In this document: in pieces, positions 25,088 through 33,314 of the stretch
How positions within the stretch are numbered: position 1 is the stretch's first letter
Layout: each line of letters begins with the position of its first letter
Source: Desulfocapsa sp.
GTDB lineage: Bacteria > Desulfobacterota > Desulfobulbia > Desulfobulbales > Desulfocapsaceae
NCBI GenBank assembly: GCA_021737265.1
Contig: JAIPEF010000019.1
Span: 1 to 33,359, forward strand
Direction: 5' to 3'
DNA length: 33,359 nt
The notes under the pieces: generated by a model
What the model was told of the DNA's origin: nothing
The model's database searches: none
Seen by the model: the letters and a program-made list of their open reading frames with translations, nothing else
Translations under genes and position numbers: made by a program

Positions 25088-26677
25088 TTAAATGTTTTCT
25101 CTGGTCTTGTGAAATTCAATATCAGGCCATTTTTCCATAAAGAAATTGAGCATCCATTCGTTCTGTGCCAGATAGGTAAGGAAACCCTCTGCATCCACGG
25201 CCAGTGATGCCTGATTCTTCTGTTCAAATTCAGCCAATTTCTTTTTGTCCGCACATTCCACCCATCGTGCAGCTGCAAAATCGATGGGTTCGTAGATCGC
25301 ATCCACCCCATATTCATTTTTCAGCCTGGCAACAGTGACCTCAAACTGGAGAACACCCACTGCTCCCATGATATGAGATGTCCCGATTTTGGGCCTGAAG
25401 ACCTGGATAGCACCTTCTTCAGCCAGCTGCTGTAAGCCCTTCTGCAGCTGCTTCATCTTGAGCGGATTCTTGAGAATGACTCGACGGAAATGTTCGGGAG
25501 CAAAGTTGGGGATTCCGGTGAATTTCAGTTCTTCTTTCTCGGTAAAGGTGTCGCCGATTTTGATTGTGCCGTGATTGTGCAGGCCAATTATGTCGCCGGG
25601 CCAGGCCTCTTCCACGTTGGCACGGTCCTGGGCCATGAAAATTGTGGCATTTGAGAGGGTGATCTCTTTACCCAGTCGATGGTGTTTGACTTTCATCCCC
25701 CGGGTAAATTTCCCGGAGCAAATGCGAAAGAAGGCGATACGGTCCCGATGGGCCGGGTTCATGTTGGCCTGGATTTTAAAGGTAAACCCGGAAAAATCTT
25801 CTTCTTCAGGCGCGACATCTCTGCTCTGGGCAGCACGTACACCGGGAGGAGGAGCCATTTCCACGAAGGCATCAAGGAGTTCCCGGACACCAAAGTTATT
25901 GACGGCAGAGCCGAAAAAGACCGGCGTTTGGCTGGCACTGAGGAAATGATTATACTCGAGAGGGTTTGCGGCACCCTCCAGCAGATCAATATCGTCACGC
26001 AGAAGTTGTGCGTCATAGTTACCCAGAACTTCATCAAGACGCGGGTCATCCAGAGAATCGATGGTGATGCCATCCGGGGCACGTGTAGCCTGGCTGGCAG
26101 TAAAGAGATGGATCTGTTTTTTATAGAGATTGTAGACCCCTTTAAAGGTTTTTCCCATGCCAATTGGCCACGAGAGGGGGGTGCATTCGATCTGCAGTTT
26201 ATCCTCGATGTCAGCCAGGATATCCAGAGGGGCCATCCCTTCGCGGTCCAGCTTGTTGATGAAGGTGATCAGAGGAGTGTTACGCATGCGGCAGACTTCC
26301 ATCAGTTTTTCTGTCTGCGTCTCCACACCTTTGGCAGAATCTATGACCATAATGGCTGAATCCACTGCCGTAAGAACCCGGTAGGTGTCTTCAGAAAAAT
26401 CCTGGTGACCTGGAGTGTCGAGCAGGTTCACCTCATAACCATCATAGGTGAATTTCATCACTGAGGTGGTAACCGAGATACCACGTTCCTGTTCAATGGC
26501 CATCCAGTCACTTGTGGCATGGCGCGCAGCCTTGCGGGACTTTACCGCCCCTGCCATGTTGATTGCCCCGCCGTAGAGAAGGAGCTTTTCTGTGAGGGTT
26601 GTTTTTCCAGCGTCCGGATGACTGATGATACCAAAGGTTCGTCTTTTGGCTATTTCTTGATTAAGTCGTTTACTCAT
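25088..26677 (-). CDS. prfC: Peptide chain release factor 3
   Basis: 529 residues. A translational GTPase that removes RF1 and RF2 from ribosomes after peptide release. GTP motifs: HPDAGKTT (20-27), switch/G2-like [28 protein letters not shown] (G3) and NKLDREG (G4). The remaining part has the family's domains II and III ([52 protein letters not shown]). Length is the usual 525-530. The gene stands alone on this strand. Confidence 0.95.
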   Translation of the reverse strand: MSKRLNQEIAKRRTFGIISHPDAGKTTLTEKLLLYGGAINMAGAVKSRKAARHATSDWMAIEQERGISVTTSVMKFTYDGYEVNLLDTPGHQDFSEDTYRVLTAVDSAIMVIDSAKGVETQTEKLMEVCRMRNTPLITFINKLDREGMAPLDILADIEDKLQIECTPLSWPIGMGKTFKGVYNLYKKQIHLFTASQATRAPDGITIDSLDDPRLDEVLGNYDAQLLRDDIDLLEGAANPLEYNHFLSASQTPVFFGSAVNNFGVRELLDAFVEMAPPPGVRAAQSRDVAPEEEDFSGFTFKIQANMNPAHRDRIAFFRICSGKFTRGMKVKHHRLGKEITLSNATIFMAQDRANVEEAWPGDIIGLHNHGTIKIGDTFTEKEELKFTGIPNFAPEHFRRVILKNPLKMKQLQKGLQQLAEEGAIQVFRPKIGTSHIMGAVGVLQFEVTVARLKNEYGVDAIYEPIDFAAARWVECADKKKLAEFEQKNQASLAVDAEGFLTYLAQNEWMLNFFMEKWPDIEFHKTRENI

Positions 26678-26940
26678 GGTGAAGCTCTGTAACTGCTCAG
26701 CAGCAGCTCATTTTCGTCTATTTTGTCCTTGTTACATAGCCTACTATATTATGCCAAGAAAAAAAGAACGAACCCGAAGCCCTGCTAACCAGTTACACTC
26801 AGTGTTGTTTTATAGTTAAATAGCAACGAAGAATCTATTTAGATTTATCGATAGATAGAGTATAAACGTTGTTCTTGGTAAATGAACAGAGCACCATAGG
26901 CGTTTTTACGCTGAAAGAAAACCAAAAAATCAAATAGATC

Positions 26941-28011
26941 ATGGAAATAGAGAGAAGAGTTTTAGTCACAGGTGGTTGTGGGTTTATCGGGGCAAATTTT
27001 GTTCGCCTTCTTTTAGAGGAACACCCAACGTGGCGTGTGATAAATCTGGATAAACTCACCTATGCCGGAAACCTGCAGAATCTGACAGGGATAGAGGAAG
27101 GTGAATGCTATCGTTTTGTGAAGGAAGACATCTGTGACGCACCAGCTATGGACGAACTTTTTGCTGCAGAGCGGATCGATTCAGTTGTTCATTTTGCTGC
27201 GGAATCCCATGTGGATCGCTCCATTACCGGGCCTGCTGCCTTTATTCAGACGAATATTGTGGGGACCTTTTCGCTCCTTGAGGCTGCCAGAAAAAGCTGG
27301 CTCGGTGAATCCTGGCATGGAAACGATCCCCGTTTTCTCCATGTTTCAACCGATGAAGTGTACGGATCCCTGGGTGAAACCGGTATGTTTACAGAGACAA
27401 CACCCTTTGACCCCCGCTCTCCGTATTCTGCCTCCAAGGCATCTTCTGATCATCTGGTAAATGCCTATTTCCATACCTACGGCCTACCGATACTCATCAC
27501 CAATTGCTCGAATAACTACGGTCCCTATCAGTTTCCTGAAAAACTGATTCCCCTTGTATTTCACAATGCAATGACCGGAAAAGCCCTGCCAATCTACGGA
27601 GACGGAAAATATGTCCGTGACTGGCTTTATGTGAAGGATCACTGCGAGGCCATTGTGGAGGTGCTGACAAAGGGCAATATCGGCCAGTCTTATAACATTG
27701 GCGGAAATAACGAGAAACAGAATCTTGAGGTGGTAACCTTAATCTGTGACACCCTGGATAAAAAGCTGGGGCTGCCTGAATCAGGGGAACCGCGGCGATC
27801 TCTCATACGCTTTGTCAAAGATCGGCTTGGTCATGACCGGCGCTATGCCATTGATGCATCATTTATCAAAGAGCAGCTTGGCTGGGAGCCGAAGGTCACC
27901 TTTGAGGTGGGTGTTGAGAAAACTGTGGACTGGTACCTCGCTAACCAGGACTGGGTGGCATCGGTTATTGATGGTTCCTATCGTGAATATTATAAGAAAA
28001 TGTACAATTGA
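26941..28011 (+). CDS. rfbB: dTDP-glucose 4,6-dehydratase
   Basis: 356 residues. Converts dTDP-glucose to dTDP-4-keto-6-deoxyglucose, the second step of dTDP-rhamnose synthesis. It has the Rossmann motif GGCGFIG (11-17), DKLTYAGN for the nucleotide, HFAAESHVDRSI, the active-site segment TDEVYG (137-142) and the catalytic YxxxK at Tyr162/Lys166 (YSASK). The gene is followed 234 bp later by rfbC on the same strand; rfbA and rfbD are not in the window, so the pathway is split or elsewhere. No clear ribosome-binding site precedes the ATG, though a G-rich stretch is absent, suggesting weak initiation. Confidence 0.93.
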   Translation: MEIERRVLVTGGCGFIGANFVRLLLEEHPTWRVINLDKLTYAGNLQNLTGIEEGECYRFVKEDICDAPAMDELFAAERIDSVVHFAAESHVDRSITGPAAFIQTNIVGTFSLLEAARKSWLGESWHGNDPRFLHVSTDEVYGSLGETGMFTETTPFDPRSPYSASKASSDHLVNAYFHTYGLPILITNCSNNYGPYQFPEKLIPLVFHNAMTGKALPIYGDGKYVRDWLYVKDHCEAIVEVLTKGNIGQSYNIGGNNEKQNLEVVTLICDTLDKKLGLPESGEPRRSLIRFVKDRLGHDRRYAIDASFIKEQLGWEPKVTFEVGVEKTVDWYLANQDWVASVIDGSYREYYKKMYN

Positions 28012-28056
28012 TGGCGCTGTAAAAGCTCTTCACCTCCTTTGCTGCTATGAATTTTT

Positions 28057-28092
28057 TATCATATCGACATGCCCTGGTGTGCCGATATGATA
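28057..28092. repeat. Hairpin between rfbB and rfbC
   Basis: TATCATATCG (28057-28066) pairs perfectly with CGATATGATA (28083-28092), a 10-bp stem with a 16-nt loop. It is not followed by a T-run on the plus strand; it could act as an mRNA stabiliser, operator or a weak bidirectional terminator. Confidence 0.45.
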
Positions 28093-28245
28093 GAAGATTC
28101 ACACCCTTAAAACGGGTACAAGCGCACCTCGGATTTGAAGTTTTTCACCCGAAAAAAGGGTACTCTTTTCAGTCCTCCCTTGAGGGGGATAAATACTTAG
28201 CCATTCCAAAAAAATAGCTTTTTACGAACTTATCACAATTAATTT

Positions 28246-28791
28246 ATGAAAATTACAGCAACTGCAATACCTGATGTTTTGTTAGTGGAACCCACTGTGT
28301 TTGGCGATGACCGGGGATTTTTCTACGAGAGTTATAATGAACAAAAATGGGAGGAACTGACAGGTCTGCAGACCCGGTTTGTTCAGGACAACCATTCCCG
28401 ATCTGCCCGAAATGTTTTGCGGGGGATTCACTATCAGATTAAACAGCCCCAGGGGAAACTGGTTCGGGTGGTTGTTGGTGAGGTCTTTGATGTGGCAGTG
28501 GATCTCCGCCGCAGTTCACCAACATTCGGCCAGTGGGTGGGTGAGAGTCTGAGTGCTGAAAATAAAAAAAGCCTCTGGGTGCCGGAAGGCTTTGGCCATG
28601 GTTTTCTGGTGCTTTCCGACGCTGCGGAGTTTCTCTACCGGACCACTGACTTTTATGCCCCGGAATATGAACGCTGCATTGTCTGGAATGACACTGACAT
28701 CAGTATTGCCTGGCCCCTTGACGGTGAGCCAATTCTTTCCGAGAAGGATAAGAAGGGGGTTCTGTTCAGTCAGGCTGAGTATTACAAATAG
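28246..28791 (+). CDS. rfbC: dTDP-4-dehydrorhamnose 3,5-epimerase
   Basis: 181 residues, the normal length. Epimerises C3 and C5 of dTDP-4-keto-6-deoxyglucose for rhamnose synthesis. The cupin fold is visible: FGDDRGFFYESYN, NHSRSARNVLRGIHYQ with catalytic His62, PQGKLVRVVVGEVFDVAVDLR with Lys71, EGFGHGFLVLSD and FLYRTTDFYAPE, with Tyr131 and Tyr137 near the active site. It belongs with rfbB. Confidence 0.93.
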   Translation: MKITATAIPDVLLVEPTVFGDDRGFFYESYNEQKWEELTGLQTRFVQDNHSRSARNVLRGIHYQIKQPQGKLVRVVVGEVFDVAVDLRRSSPTFGQWVGESLSAENKKSLWVPEGFGHGFLVLSDAAEFLYRTTDFYAPEYERCIVWNDTDISIAWPLDGEPILSEKDKKGVLFSQAEYYK

Positions 28792-29079
28792 TTAGTTCAT
28801 TTGACTGGTATGCAGAGTCAGGAAGTATCTTAACCGGTAATATCCTTTTCCCTGTTAACCTTGCTGCTGGTAAGCTCTCAATTTTTATAATATTTCTGTC
28901 AAAAACATTCTGTTTGTGATTAACTGAATAAAATGTGCAAATAGTGACTCAGAAAGTTGTGAAATAATTCCCTTTAAATATGTCAATATCAACTTATCAG
29001 GGAAAGAGTCTCTGATAATCAATGGTTATGCAGATAAGAAATGAGCTGAGGAGGTTAGAGAGAGGGAGGATGCCTATGA

Positions 29080-29490
29080 TTATTTTTCAAATAAAACAGT
29101 AGTGATTGTATTCATGCAATTATCAAAATTTTTTTTTATATCGTGCTCCCAAAGCCTTATTACAGTCCATCCTTCTTTTTGTAATTCTGTTGTTACGTGA
29201 ATATCTCTTTCTTTATTACGGGCTATTTTAGAACGCCAATAATCTACATTAGTTTTTGGCATTGTAAATCGCTCTGGATGCCCATGCCAAAAATCTGAAT
29301 CTATGAAAACAATTACTTTTTTTCTTCTAAAAACAATATCTGGCTTTCCAGTAATTTTTGTAACATGCTTGGCAAAATAAATTTTTCTTTTTCTTAGTTC
29401 TCGCATTACCAGTCTTTCTGGTGTCGTTCCACGAGAACGGATATTGCGCATATTTTTTTGCCGTTGCTCCTTTGTCAAATTATCCATCAA
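29080..29490 (-). CDS. vsr: Very short patch repair (Vsr) endonuclease
   Basis: 136 residues. It nicks next to T:G mismatches produced by deamination of 5-methylcytosine, protecting sites methylated by the neighbouring methyltransferase. Family sequence: RSRGTTPERLVMRELRKR, KPDIVFRRKKVIVFIDSDFWHGH with the catalytic Asp51 and FWHGH (67-71), and W-x-x-K-I-A-R-N-x-x-R-D. The second Met (MDNLTKEQ) may be the true start. It is 2 bp downstream of the PLD-type nuclease, in one AT-rich operon. Confidence 0.92.
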   Translation of the reverse strand: MMDNLTKEQRQKNMRNIRSRGTTPERLVMRELRKRKIYFAKHVTKITGKPDIVFRRKKVIVFIDSDFWHGHPERFTMPKTNVDYWRSKIARNKERDIHVTTELQKEGWTVIRLWEHDIKKNFDNCMNTITTVLFEK

Positions 29491-29492
29491 AA

Positions 29493-30464
29493 CTAAACTG
29501 CAAAATCCATATAATATGTTTCATCATCAATTTTATAAAAGGTAATGTCACTTCGGCCATATGCCGCTAAGTTGTTTTCTGTTACCAATGCTCCCGAAGC
29601 TAACCCAAGACGATTTCTAAAATACTCACCAATCAAACTATTATTATGTGGGGTATGAATAGCCTTGCCATTTTGTTGCGCACGGGTACAAATTATGGTC
29701 TTTCCGTCGTCAGTTAACACGGTAAACTGAATTGTATTTTCAGGGAAAAAATCAGTATGGTAAATAGAGGCAGGGAGTCGAATATAGGCTTGGTTGGGGT
29801 CACGATTTTGTTCTGGCCGTTGTCCCCAGTTTAAGCCTGACCTTTTCGGCAATGTGCCATCATTAGCAAGTAATGAAATGGTAACCTGGGGTAGTCCCAC
29901 AATATGATCAGGAGTTGTTTCTTCAAATTCTCCTTGCTCGATTATCTGTTTTTTCTTCCTTGAGTAGTTGTCTTTATAAAGTTGTATAAAGTTTTCAGCA
30001 TCGTTGTGTTTGCAATAAATAGTATCTGCAAGAAGGTGTTGGAAATAATCAAAAGCGGTATTAGCATTACATGCAGCCATTGCTTCCCGTTGTTTTGACC
30101 GAAAAGCATTTTGTGTATAATTGGCAGAACCAGCAAAGCCAAGCAGGGGCTGATCGTCTTTTGTCCAAATGTATACCTTTGAATGAACCGCTGGTGGTGA
30201 CATAATATAAGAACATTCAAATACACCAGAAAAATCATCTTCTACAAGTTTTTTAAATCCCTTATGGTTGCTTACCGAAAGGCCGTCGTTAGGGCACATA
30301 CCGACTATTAAATCAACTTTTATATCATGCCCTTGGCTTCTAGCATAATTAATATGGTGAAACGCCATTGCCGCTGTAGCATATCCAGAAACAACATGCA
30401 GGTGGTCAGCACCTTGGTTGATCGGATTAATTAAGATATTGTCAAAAAGATTATCCGCAAACAT
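29493..30464 (-). CDS. Phospholipase-D-type restriction endonuclease (NgoFVII-like)
   Basis: 323 residues. An HKD-type catalytic motif is present: VHSKVYIW (His94, Lys96) and GFAGSANYTQNAF (GSAN 112-115, the downstream part of HxK(x)4D(x)6GSxN). The spacing and the C-terminal segment (NWGQRPEQNRDPNQAYIRLP) match NgoFVII-type restriction enzymes that cut without a metal ion. It lies 3 bp from the methyltransferase and 2 bp from Vsr, so it is the nuclease of a type II system. The recognition site cannot be read from the sequence. Confidence 0.85.
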   Translation of the reverse strand: MFADNLFDNILINPINQGADHLHVVSGYATAAMAFHHINYARSQGHDIKVDLIVGMCPNDGLSVSNHKGFKKLVEDDFSGVFECSYIMSPPAVHSKVYIWTKDDQPLLGFAGSANYTQNAFRSKQREAMAACNANTAFDYFQHLLADTIYCKHNDAENFIQLYKDNYSRKKKQIIEQGEFEETTPDHIVGLPQVTISLLANDGTLPKRSGLNWGQRPEQNRDPNQAYIRLPASIYHTDFFPENTIQFTVLTDDGKTIICTRAQQNGKAIHTPHNNSLIGEYFRNRLGLASGALVTENNLAAYGRSDITFYKIDDETYYMDFAV

Positions 30465-30467
30465 GAG

Positions 30468-31628
30468 TTACCCTCCACATCCTTGGAACGTTGCTTCCTC
30501 TTCGCAGAGTCTCATTTGCTTTTGCAAAGGAGCTTCGTTGTATAGTCCTAAATGTTCTGGCTGTATGTAAGGTGCTATGTTAGGCTGCTCCCACTCATAT
30601 TCAACGCCTGCAAAACTTTTCAAAATTGATTGAAAAATTATTTGTACACCTTGTGTTGGTACTGCCATACCAATCTGTTTTCGCACGCTTTCTTTTTGTC
30701 CGCAAAATATGAAATGATCCGGAAAAGTTTGAAGCCTTGCTCGCTCTCTGTTAGTTAAAGCTCTGTTTTCTTTCCAATGGTAAACATGCGTACCGCCTCC
30801 TCCGCTTCCAGTAATGGTATATGCAGGTTTATCAGGATCAAGTCTCTTGTATATTTGGCTAATTTTGGCACCTTTAACATTAAGTTGTAAATGTACCGGT
30901 ATATCCGCAGTAAAAGCATTTTCTCCAGGTTTAATAAATTTTAATCTTTCTACTACAGTTTTTGACTGTTTAGTATATTCATTATTATTTGCATTTTTAT
31001 CTATGGGTGGTTCTTCAATGGCTTCACGGCAGGTTTTCATAGAAAATGTTTTACTTGATGGAATTTTAAATAAAACATCCAAATCTTTTCTTATGCCAAC
31101 TATTATAATTCTATGCCTTGCTTGTGGAACACCATATTGCTCAAATTTATATAAATGAGGGTAAACAGAATACCCTTCATCAAATAAATCTTGTAAAATT
31201 TTCTTAAAAGTGCCGCCTTCATTGGCATTTCTCAACCCACCAACATTTTCAGCCAAAAACCACTTGGGCTTAAATTTTGCCAGAGCCTTAACGCCATACG
31301 AGTATAATGGTCCATATACACCATTAATTCCTTTTTGCTCACCTACCACACTGAAATCATTGCAAGGGAAACCAAAAGCTATTGCATCAACATTTGATAT
31401 TTTATTTAGTTTATCATAATCTAATTTCCTAATATCCTTACAGACAACAGTCTCGGGTGTATCAGGGCAAATATTAGACCGATAAGTGTCACATGTGTCT
31501 CTGTCATAATCTGTAGCCCAAGCATGTTGGATAGAATATTGTTTATCATGAAAACTAAACGAAGCATTTTTTGCTGCCCAAGCCAAACCACCTGGACCAC
31601 AAAAAAGTTCGCCAAATCGAAAATTCAT
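30468..31628 (-). CDS. DNA (cytosine-5) methyltransferase
   Basis: 386 residues. All catalytic motifs of C5 methyltransferases are visible: motif I FCGPGGLAW (9-17), motif IV GFPCNDFS with nucleophile Cys89, motif VI ENVGG (127-131) and motif VIII QARHRIIIVGIR (169-180). GSGGGGTHVYHW and R-E-R-A-R-L-Q-T-F-P belong to motifs IX-X and the target region. A good ribosome-binding site (TGAGGTG) precedes the ATG. It protects the host from the neighbouring nuclease. The three genes are noticeably more AT-rich than the rest of the window, consistent with transfer. Confidence 0.93.
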   Translation of the reverse strand: MNFRFGELFCGPGGLAWAAKNASFSFHDKQYSIQHAWATDYDRDTCDTYRSNICPDTPETVVCKDIRKLDYDKLNKISNVDAIAFGFPCNDFSVVGEQKGINGVYGPLYSYGVKALAKFKPKWFLAENVGGLRNANEGGTFKKILQDLFDEGYSVYPHLYKFEQYGVPQARHRIIIVGIRKDLDVLFKIPSSKTFSMKTCREAIEEPPIDKNANNNEYTKQSKTVVERLKFIKPGENAFTADIPVHLQLNVKGAKISQIYKRLDPDKPAYTITGSGGGGTHVYHWKENRALTNRERARLQTFPDHFIFCGQKESVRKQIGMAVPTQGVQIIFQSILKSFAGVEYEWEQPNIAPYIQPEHLGLYNEAPLQKQMRLCEEEATFQGCGG

Positions 31629-31749
31629 TTATTCACCTCAAAATAAGTAGTTAAAAACTTTGTACCAACTTAACATAATTTAGGCTACTCTGGAAGAGCA
31701 TTAATTTGCGAAAAATCGTCTACTTAGAGGTAACCAAACGAAATTATTG

Positions 31750-31871
31750 CATAACCAGGCACTACACTTGACCCGCAACCCGTATCCGATTTTTTGGGTA
31801 ACCCACCAGTCACACATTCGGTCAAGTCTAGCGGTAGCTGGTTGGCGGGCAAGTGAGTTTGAACGTTATGT
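31750..31871 (+). other. attC-like site 1 (integron cassette recombination site)
   Basis: CATAAC (31750-31755) and GTTATG (31865-31870) are the outer inverted ends, and ACTTG-(A)-CCCGC-AAC at 31766 faces GTTGGCGGGCAAGT at 31841-31854, pairing with bulges. The spacing of outer and inner arms, about 121 bp in all, and the AACGTTATGT core resemble integron attC sites (GTTRRRY variant). A second site of the same design lies at 32758-32879, and the stop codon of the cassette ORF lies within that site's edge. Confidence 0.7.
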
Positions 31872-31910
31872 CAGACATTATATAGAATGAGATTTGTTTA
31901 TAGTAACGCA

Positions 31911-31939
31911 TTGTAATTAGAGAAATATGATGATAATAT
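31911..31939 (+). promoter_or_regulatory. Promoter of the tRNA-like RNA
   Basis: TTGTAA (31911-31916), a 17-bp spacer and TAATAT (31934-31939). Transcription would start at about 31945-31947, the first bases of the tRNA-like fold. It lies inside the cassette, 40 bp beyond attC 1. Confidence 0.6.
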
Positions 31940-31944
31940 GAGCT

Positions 31945-32017
31945 GGGCGCGTGGTCTAATATGGCCTAAGACATCGTTGTAACCAACGAGAATCCCGGTT
32001 CGATTCCGGGCGTGCAA
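31945..32017 (+). ncRNA. tRNA-like RNA (atypical tRNA or tRNA mimic)
   Basis: It folds as a tRNA: D stem GTCT/AGAC with GG in the loop, T arm CCCGG-TTCGATT-CCGGG with the invariant TTCGA, and a hairpin TCGTT/AACGA in the anticodon position. Three deviations: the anticodon loop has 6 bases (GTAACC), not 7, so no anticodon can be assigned; the acceptor stem pairs for only 5 of 7 positions (GGGCGCG with CGTGCAA); and no CCA follows. It may be a decayed tRNA or a tRNA mimic. Its 3' part also belongs to the 18-bp hairpin at 32009-32048. Confidence 0.6.
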
Positions 32018-32048
32018 AGAGTATTAAAGCTAATACTCTTTGCACGCC
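32009..32048 (+). repeat. Perfect 18-bp hairpin between tRNA-like RNA and HEPN-like gene
   Basis: GGCGTGCAAAGAGTATTA (32009-32026) and TAATACTCTTTGCACGCC (32031-32048) are exact inverted copies with loop AAGC. The left arm contains the acceptor 3' strand and the last bases of the T stem of the tRNA-like fold, so the two structures compete. The right arm ends 13 bases before the ATG of the HEPN-like gene. No T-run follows, so it is not a typical terminator. Confidence 0.9.
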
Positions 32049-32061
32049 TGAAAACGACAGT

Positions 32062-32763
32062 ATGTTAGACGATACAACTATAAAAAAAATTTACGCTGCC
32101 CAGACATTAAACGTAAAAGCACTTGACAAGGCTTGGGCGCACCAAAAGAGAACTATCAACCAACTTATTGTTAAAAATGACAAAGTTGGCATTGATATCC
32201 ATACAAAACTCCTCGCATTATCCTACTCGGCGTATGCCGAAAGCTTGTTCATAAAACTTATACATACTCCTGATGCATTTAAAACTGATGAAATATCTCA
32301 GGTAAAACAAAAAGGTAGAAAAAACATTGTCGAAGGTTGGAAGAAATGTCTTGAGTTAGCCCTCCAGAAAGTCGGGGCAACTGAGCGCTCTAGCCATGTA
32401 CCAAACGTTAGAAAACGGATCTTGGATTTGATAAATACTTACGTTCTTGACCCTAGCTTGATCAGGAACAAAATAGCACATGGCCAATGGATTCAAGCTT
32501 TAAATAACAAAATGACGGATATTAATACTAACACTTCAGCAAAGATTAAGAAGCTTGATCCTATAAAACTGGAAGTCAATCGATTTGCTTTTACAGGGTT
32601 ATACAGAATTGTAGAAGATATAGTAAAATCTCCTAATAAAGCTCATATGCGTGACTACTGGGTAACATTAAGTGACATTGAGCAAAAACTGTCAGAAACC
32701 AAACACTGGTGCATTGAGGATAGAGAACAGATGTTATTAAGAAAAAGACAAAGAAAAACATAA
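32062..32763 (+). CDS. HEPN-like protein encoded in an attC-bounded cassette
   Basis: 233 residues, largely alpha-helical with many lysines and no signal peptide. LIRNKIAHGQW (134-143) fits the Rx4H motif (Arg135, Asn136, His140) of HEPN-type ribonucleases and HEPN-domain proteins, in the expected position in a long helix after a hydrophobic helix (YSAYAESLFIKLIH). The rest is not recognised. The start lacks a clear ribosome-binding site and lies just after a strong hairpin, so translation should be low or controlled. The TAA stop lies within the start of attC 2, as in many integron cassette genes. A toxin or abortive-infection role is inferred from HEPN family knowledge. Confidence 0.6.
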   Translation: MLDDTTIKKIYAAQTLNVKALDKAWAHQKRTINQLIVKNDKVGIDIHTKLLALSYSAYAESLFIKLIHTPDAFKTDEISQVKQKGRKNIVEGWKKCLELALQKVGATERSSHVPNVRKRILDLINTYVLDPSLIRNKIAHGQWIQALNNKMTDINTNTSAKIKKLDPIKLEVNRFAFTGLYRIVEDIVKSPNKAHMRDYWVTLSDIEQKLSETKHWCIEDREQMLLRKRQRKT

Positions 32764-32880
32764 CAAAAAAATGCACCCGACTGGCTCACACGCACGATCT
32801 TCAGAGATTTATCCAGGACTGTACTACGCCCAATGTTTCCGGTAAATCCAAGGCCAGCCGGTGATTTAGAACGTTATGTA
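32758..32880 (+). other. attC-like site 2
   Basis: ACATAAC (32758-32764) and GTTATGT (32873-32879) are the outer ends; GCACC-CGA-CTGGC (32773-32785) faces GGCCAGCCGGTG (32852-32863), pairing with bulges. Its plan, length (122 bp) and outer heptamers agree with attC-like site 1, while the inner sequence differs, as expected of attC sites. Predicted cut is between G and TT of GTTATGT, giving a cassette of 31866-32873. Confidence 0.7.
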
Positions 32881-32907
32881 AACCATGTCCTGTATAGAAC
32901 ATAATTA

Positions 32908-33153
32908 ATGAATTTTAAAACTAAGAAGGTGGCTCTATATGTGTTGGGTCTAATCACAAGCGCTGTGATTAGCTTCTACGCTTTATGGGCTGCAATGTTA
33001 TATTCTTGGAGGAATGCCAATGGTTCTTGGTCTGCAGAAAAAGCGGCTCCTTGGGCTTATGGTTCACTGGTTTTATGCGTAGTATTCTTAATTGTATTTA
33101 TTTACTTCATCGCAAGGCTTGTTAGATTACGAAAAGTATCGGGCCAAATCTAG
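32908..33153 (+). CDS. Small two-helix membrane protein, cassette-like
   Basis: 81 residues with two transmembrane helices (about 7-32 and 48-70) and basic ends. No family is recognised. It starts 28 bp after the end of attC-like site 2, so it would be the next integron-type cassette; GTTATGTC just after its stop (33156-33163) resembles a cassette end but has no matching left half. Small membrane proteins of unknown role are typical cassette cargo. Confidence 0.55.
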   Translation: MNFKTKKVALYVLGLITSAVISFYALWAAMLYSWRNANGSWSAEKAAPWAYGSLVLCVVFLIVFIYFIARLVRLRKVSGQI

Positions 33154-33314
33154 GTTATGTCGGCTTGAGATTGCCAGATCGAAGATATTATTGTCTCAAC
33201 AATACTCCAACTTGAGGTGCCTACTGTATATACGTAATAAAATAACGACCGGATTTATGCTACAATAAGGTCATCAATATCCTGTTTTTTCTATAAAAGA
33301 AGAAGGAGGACAAC

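Noticed and set aside
28792..29079. Left attC or attI site for the restriction-modification module
   Set aside because: The region is AT-rich with a GGTTATGC but no inverted arms; no recombination site could be supported.
31945..32048. T-box riboswitch or ordinary tRNA gene
   Set aside because: No T-box sequence (AGGGUGG-like) is present. The 6-base anticodon loop and weak acceptor exclude a normal tRNA.
33156..33250. A third attC site after the small membrane gene
   Set aside because: GTTATGTC is present but no matching left arm or inner arms were found.
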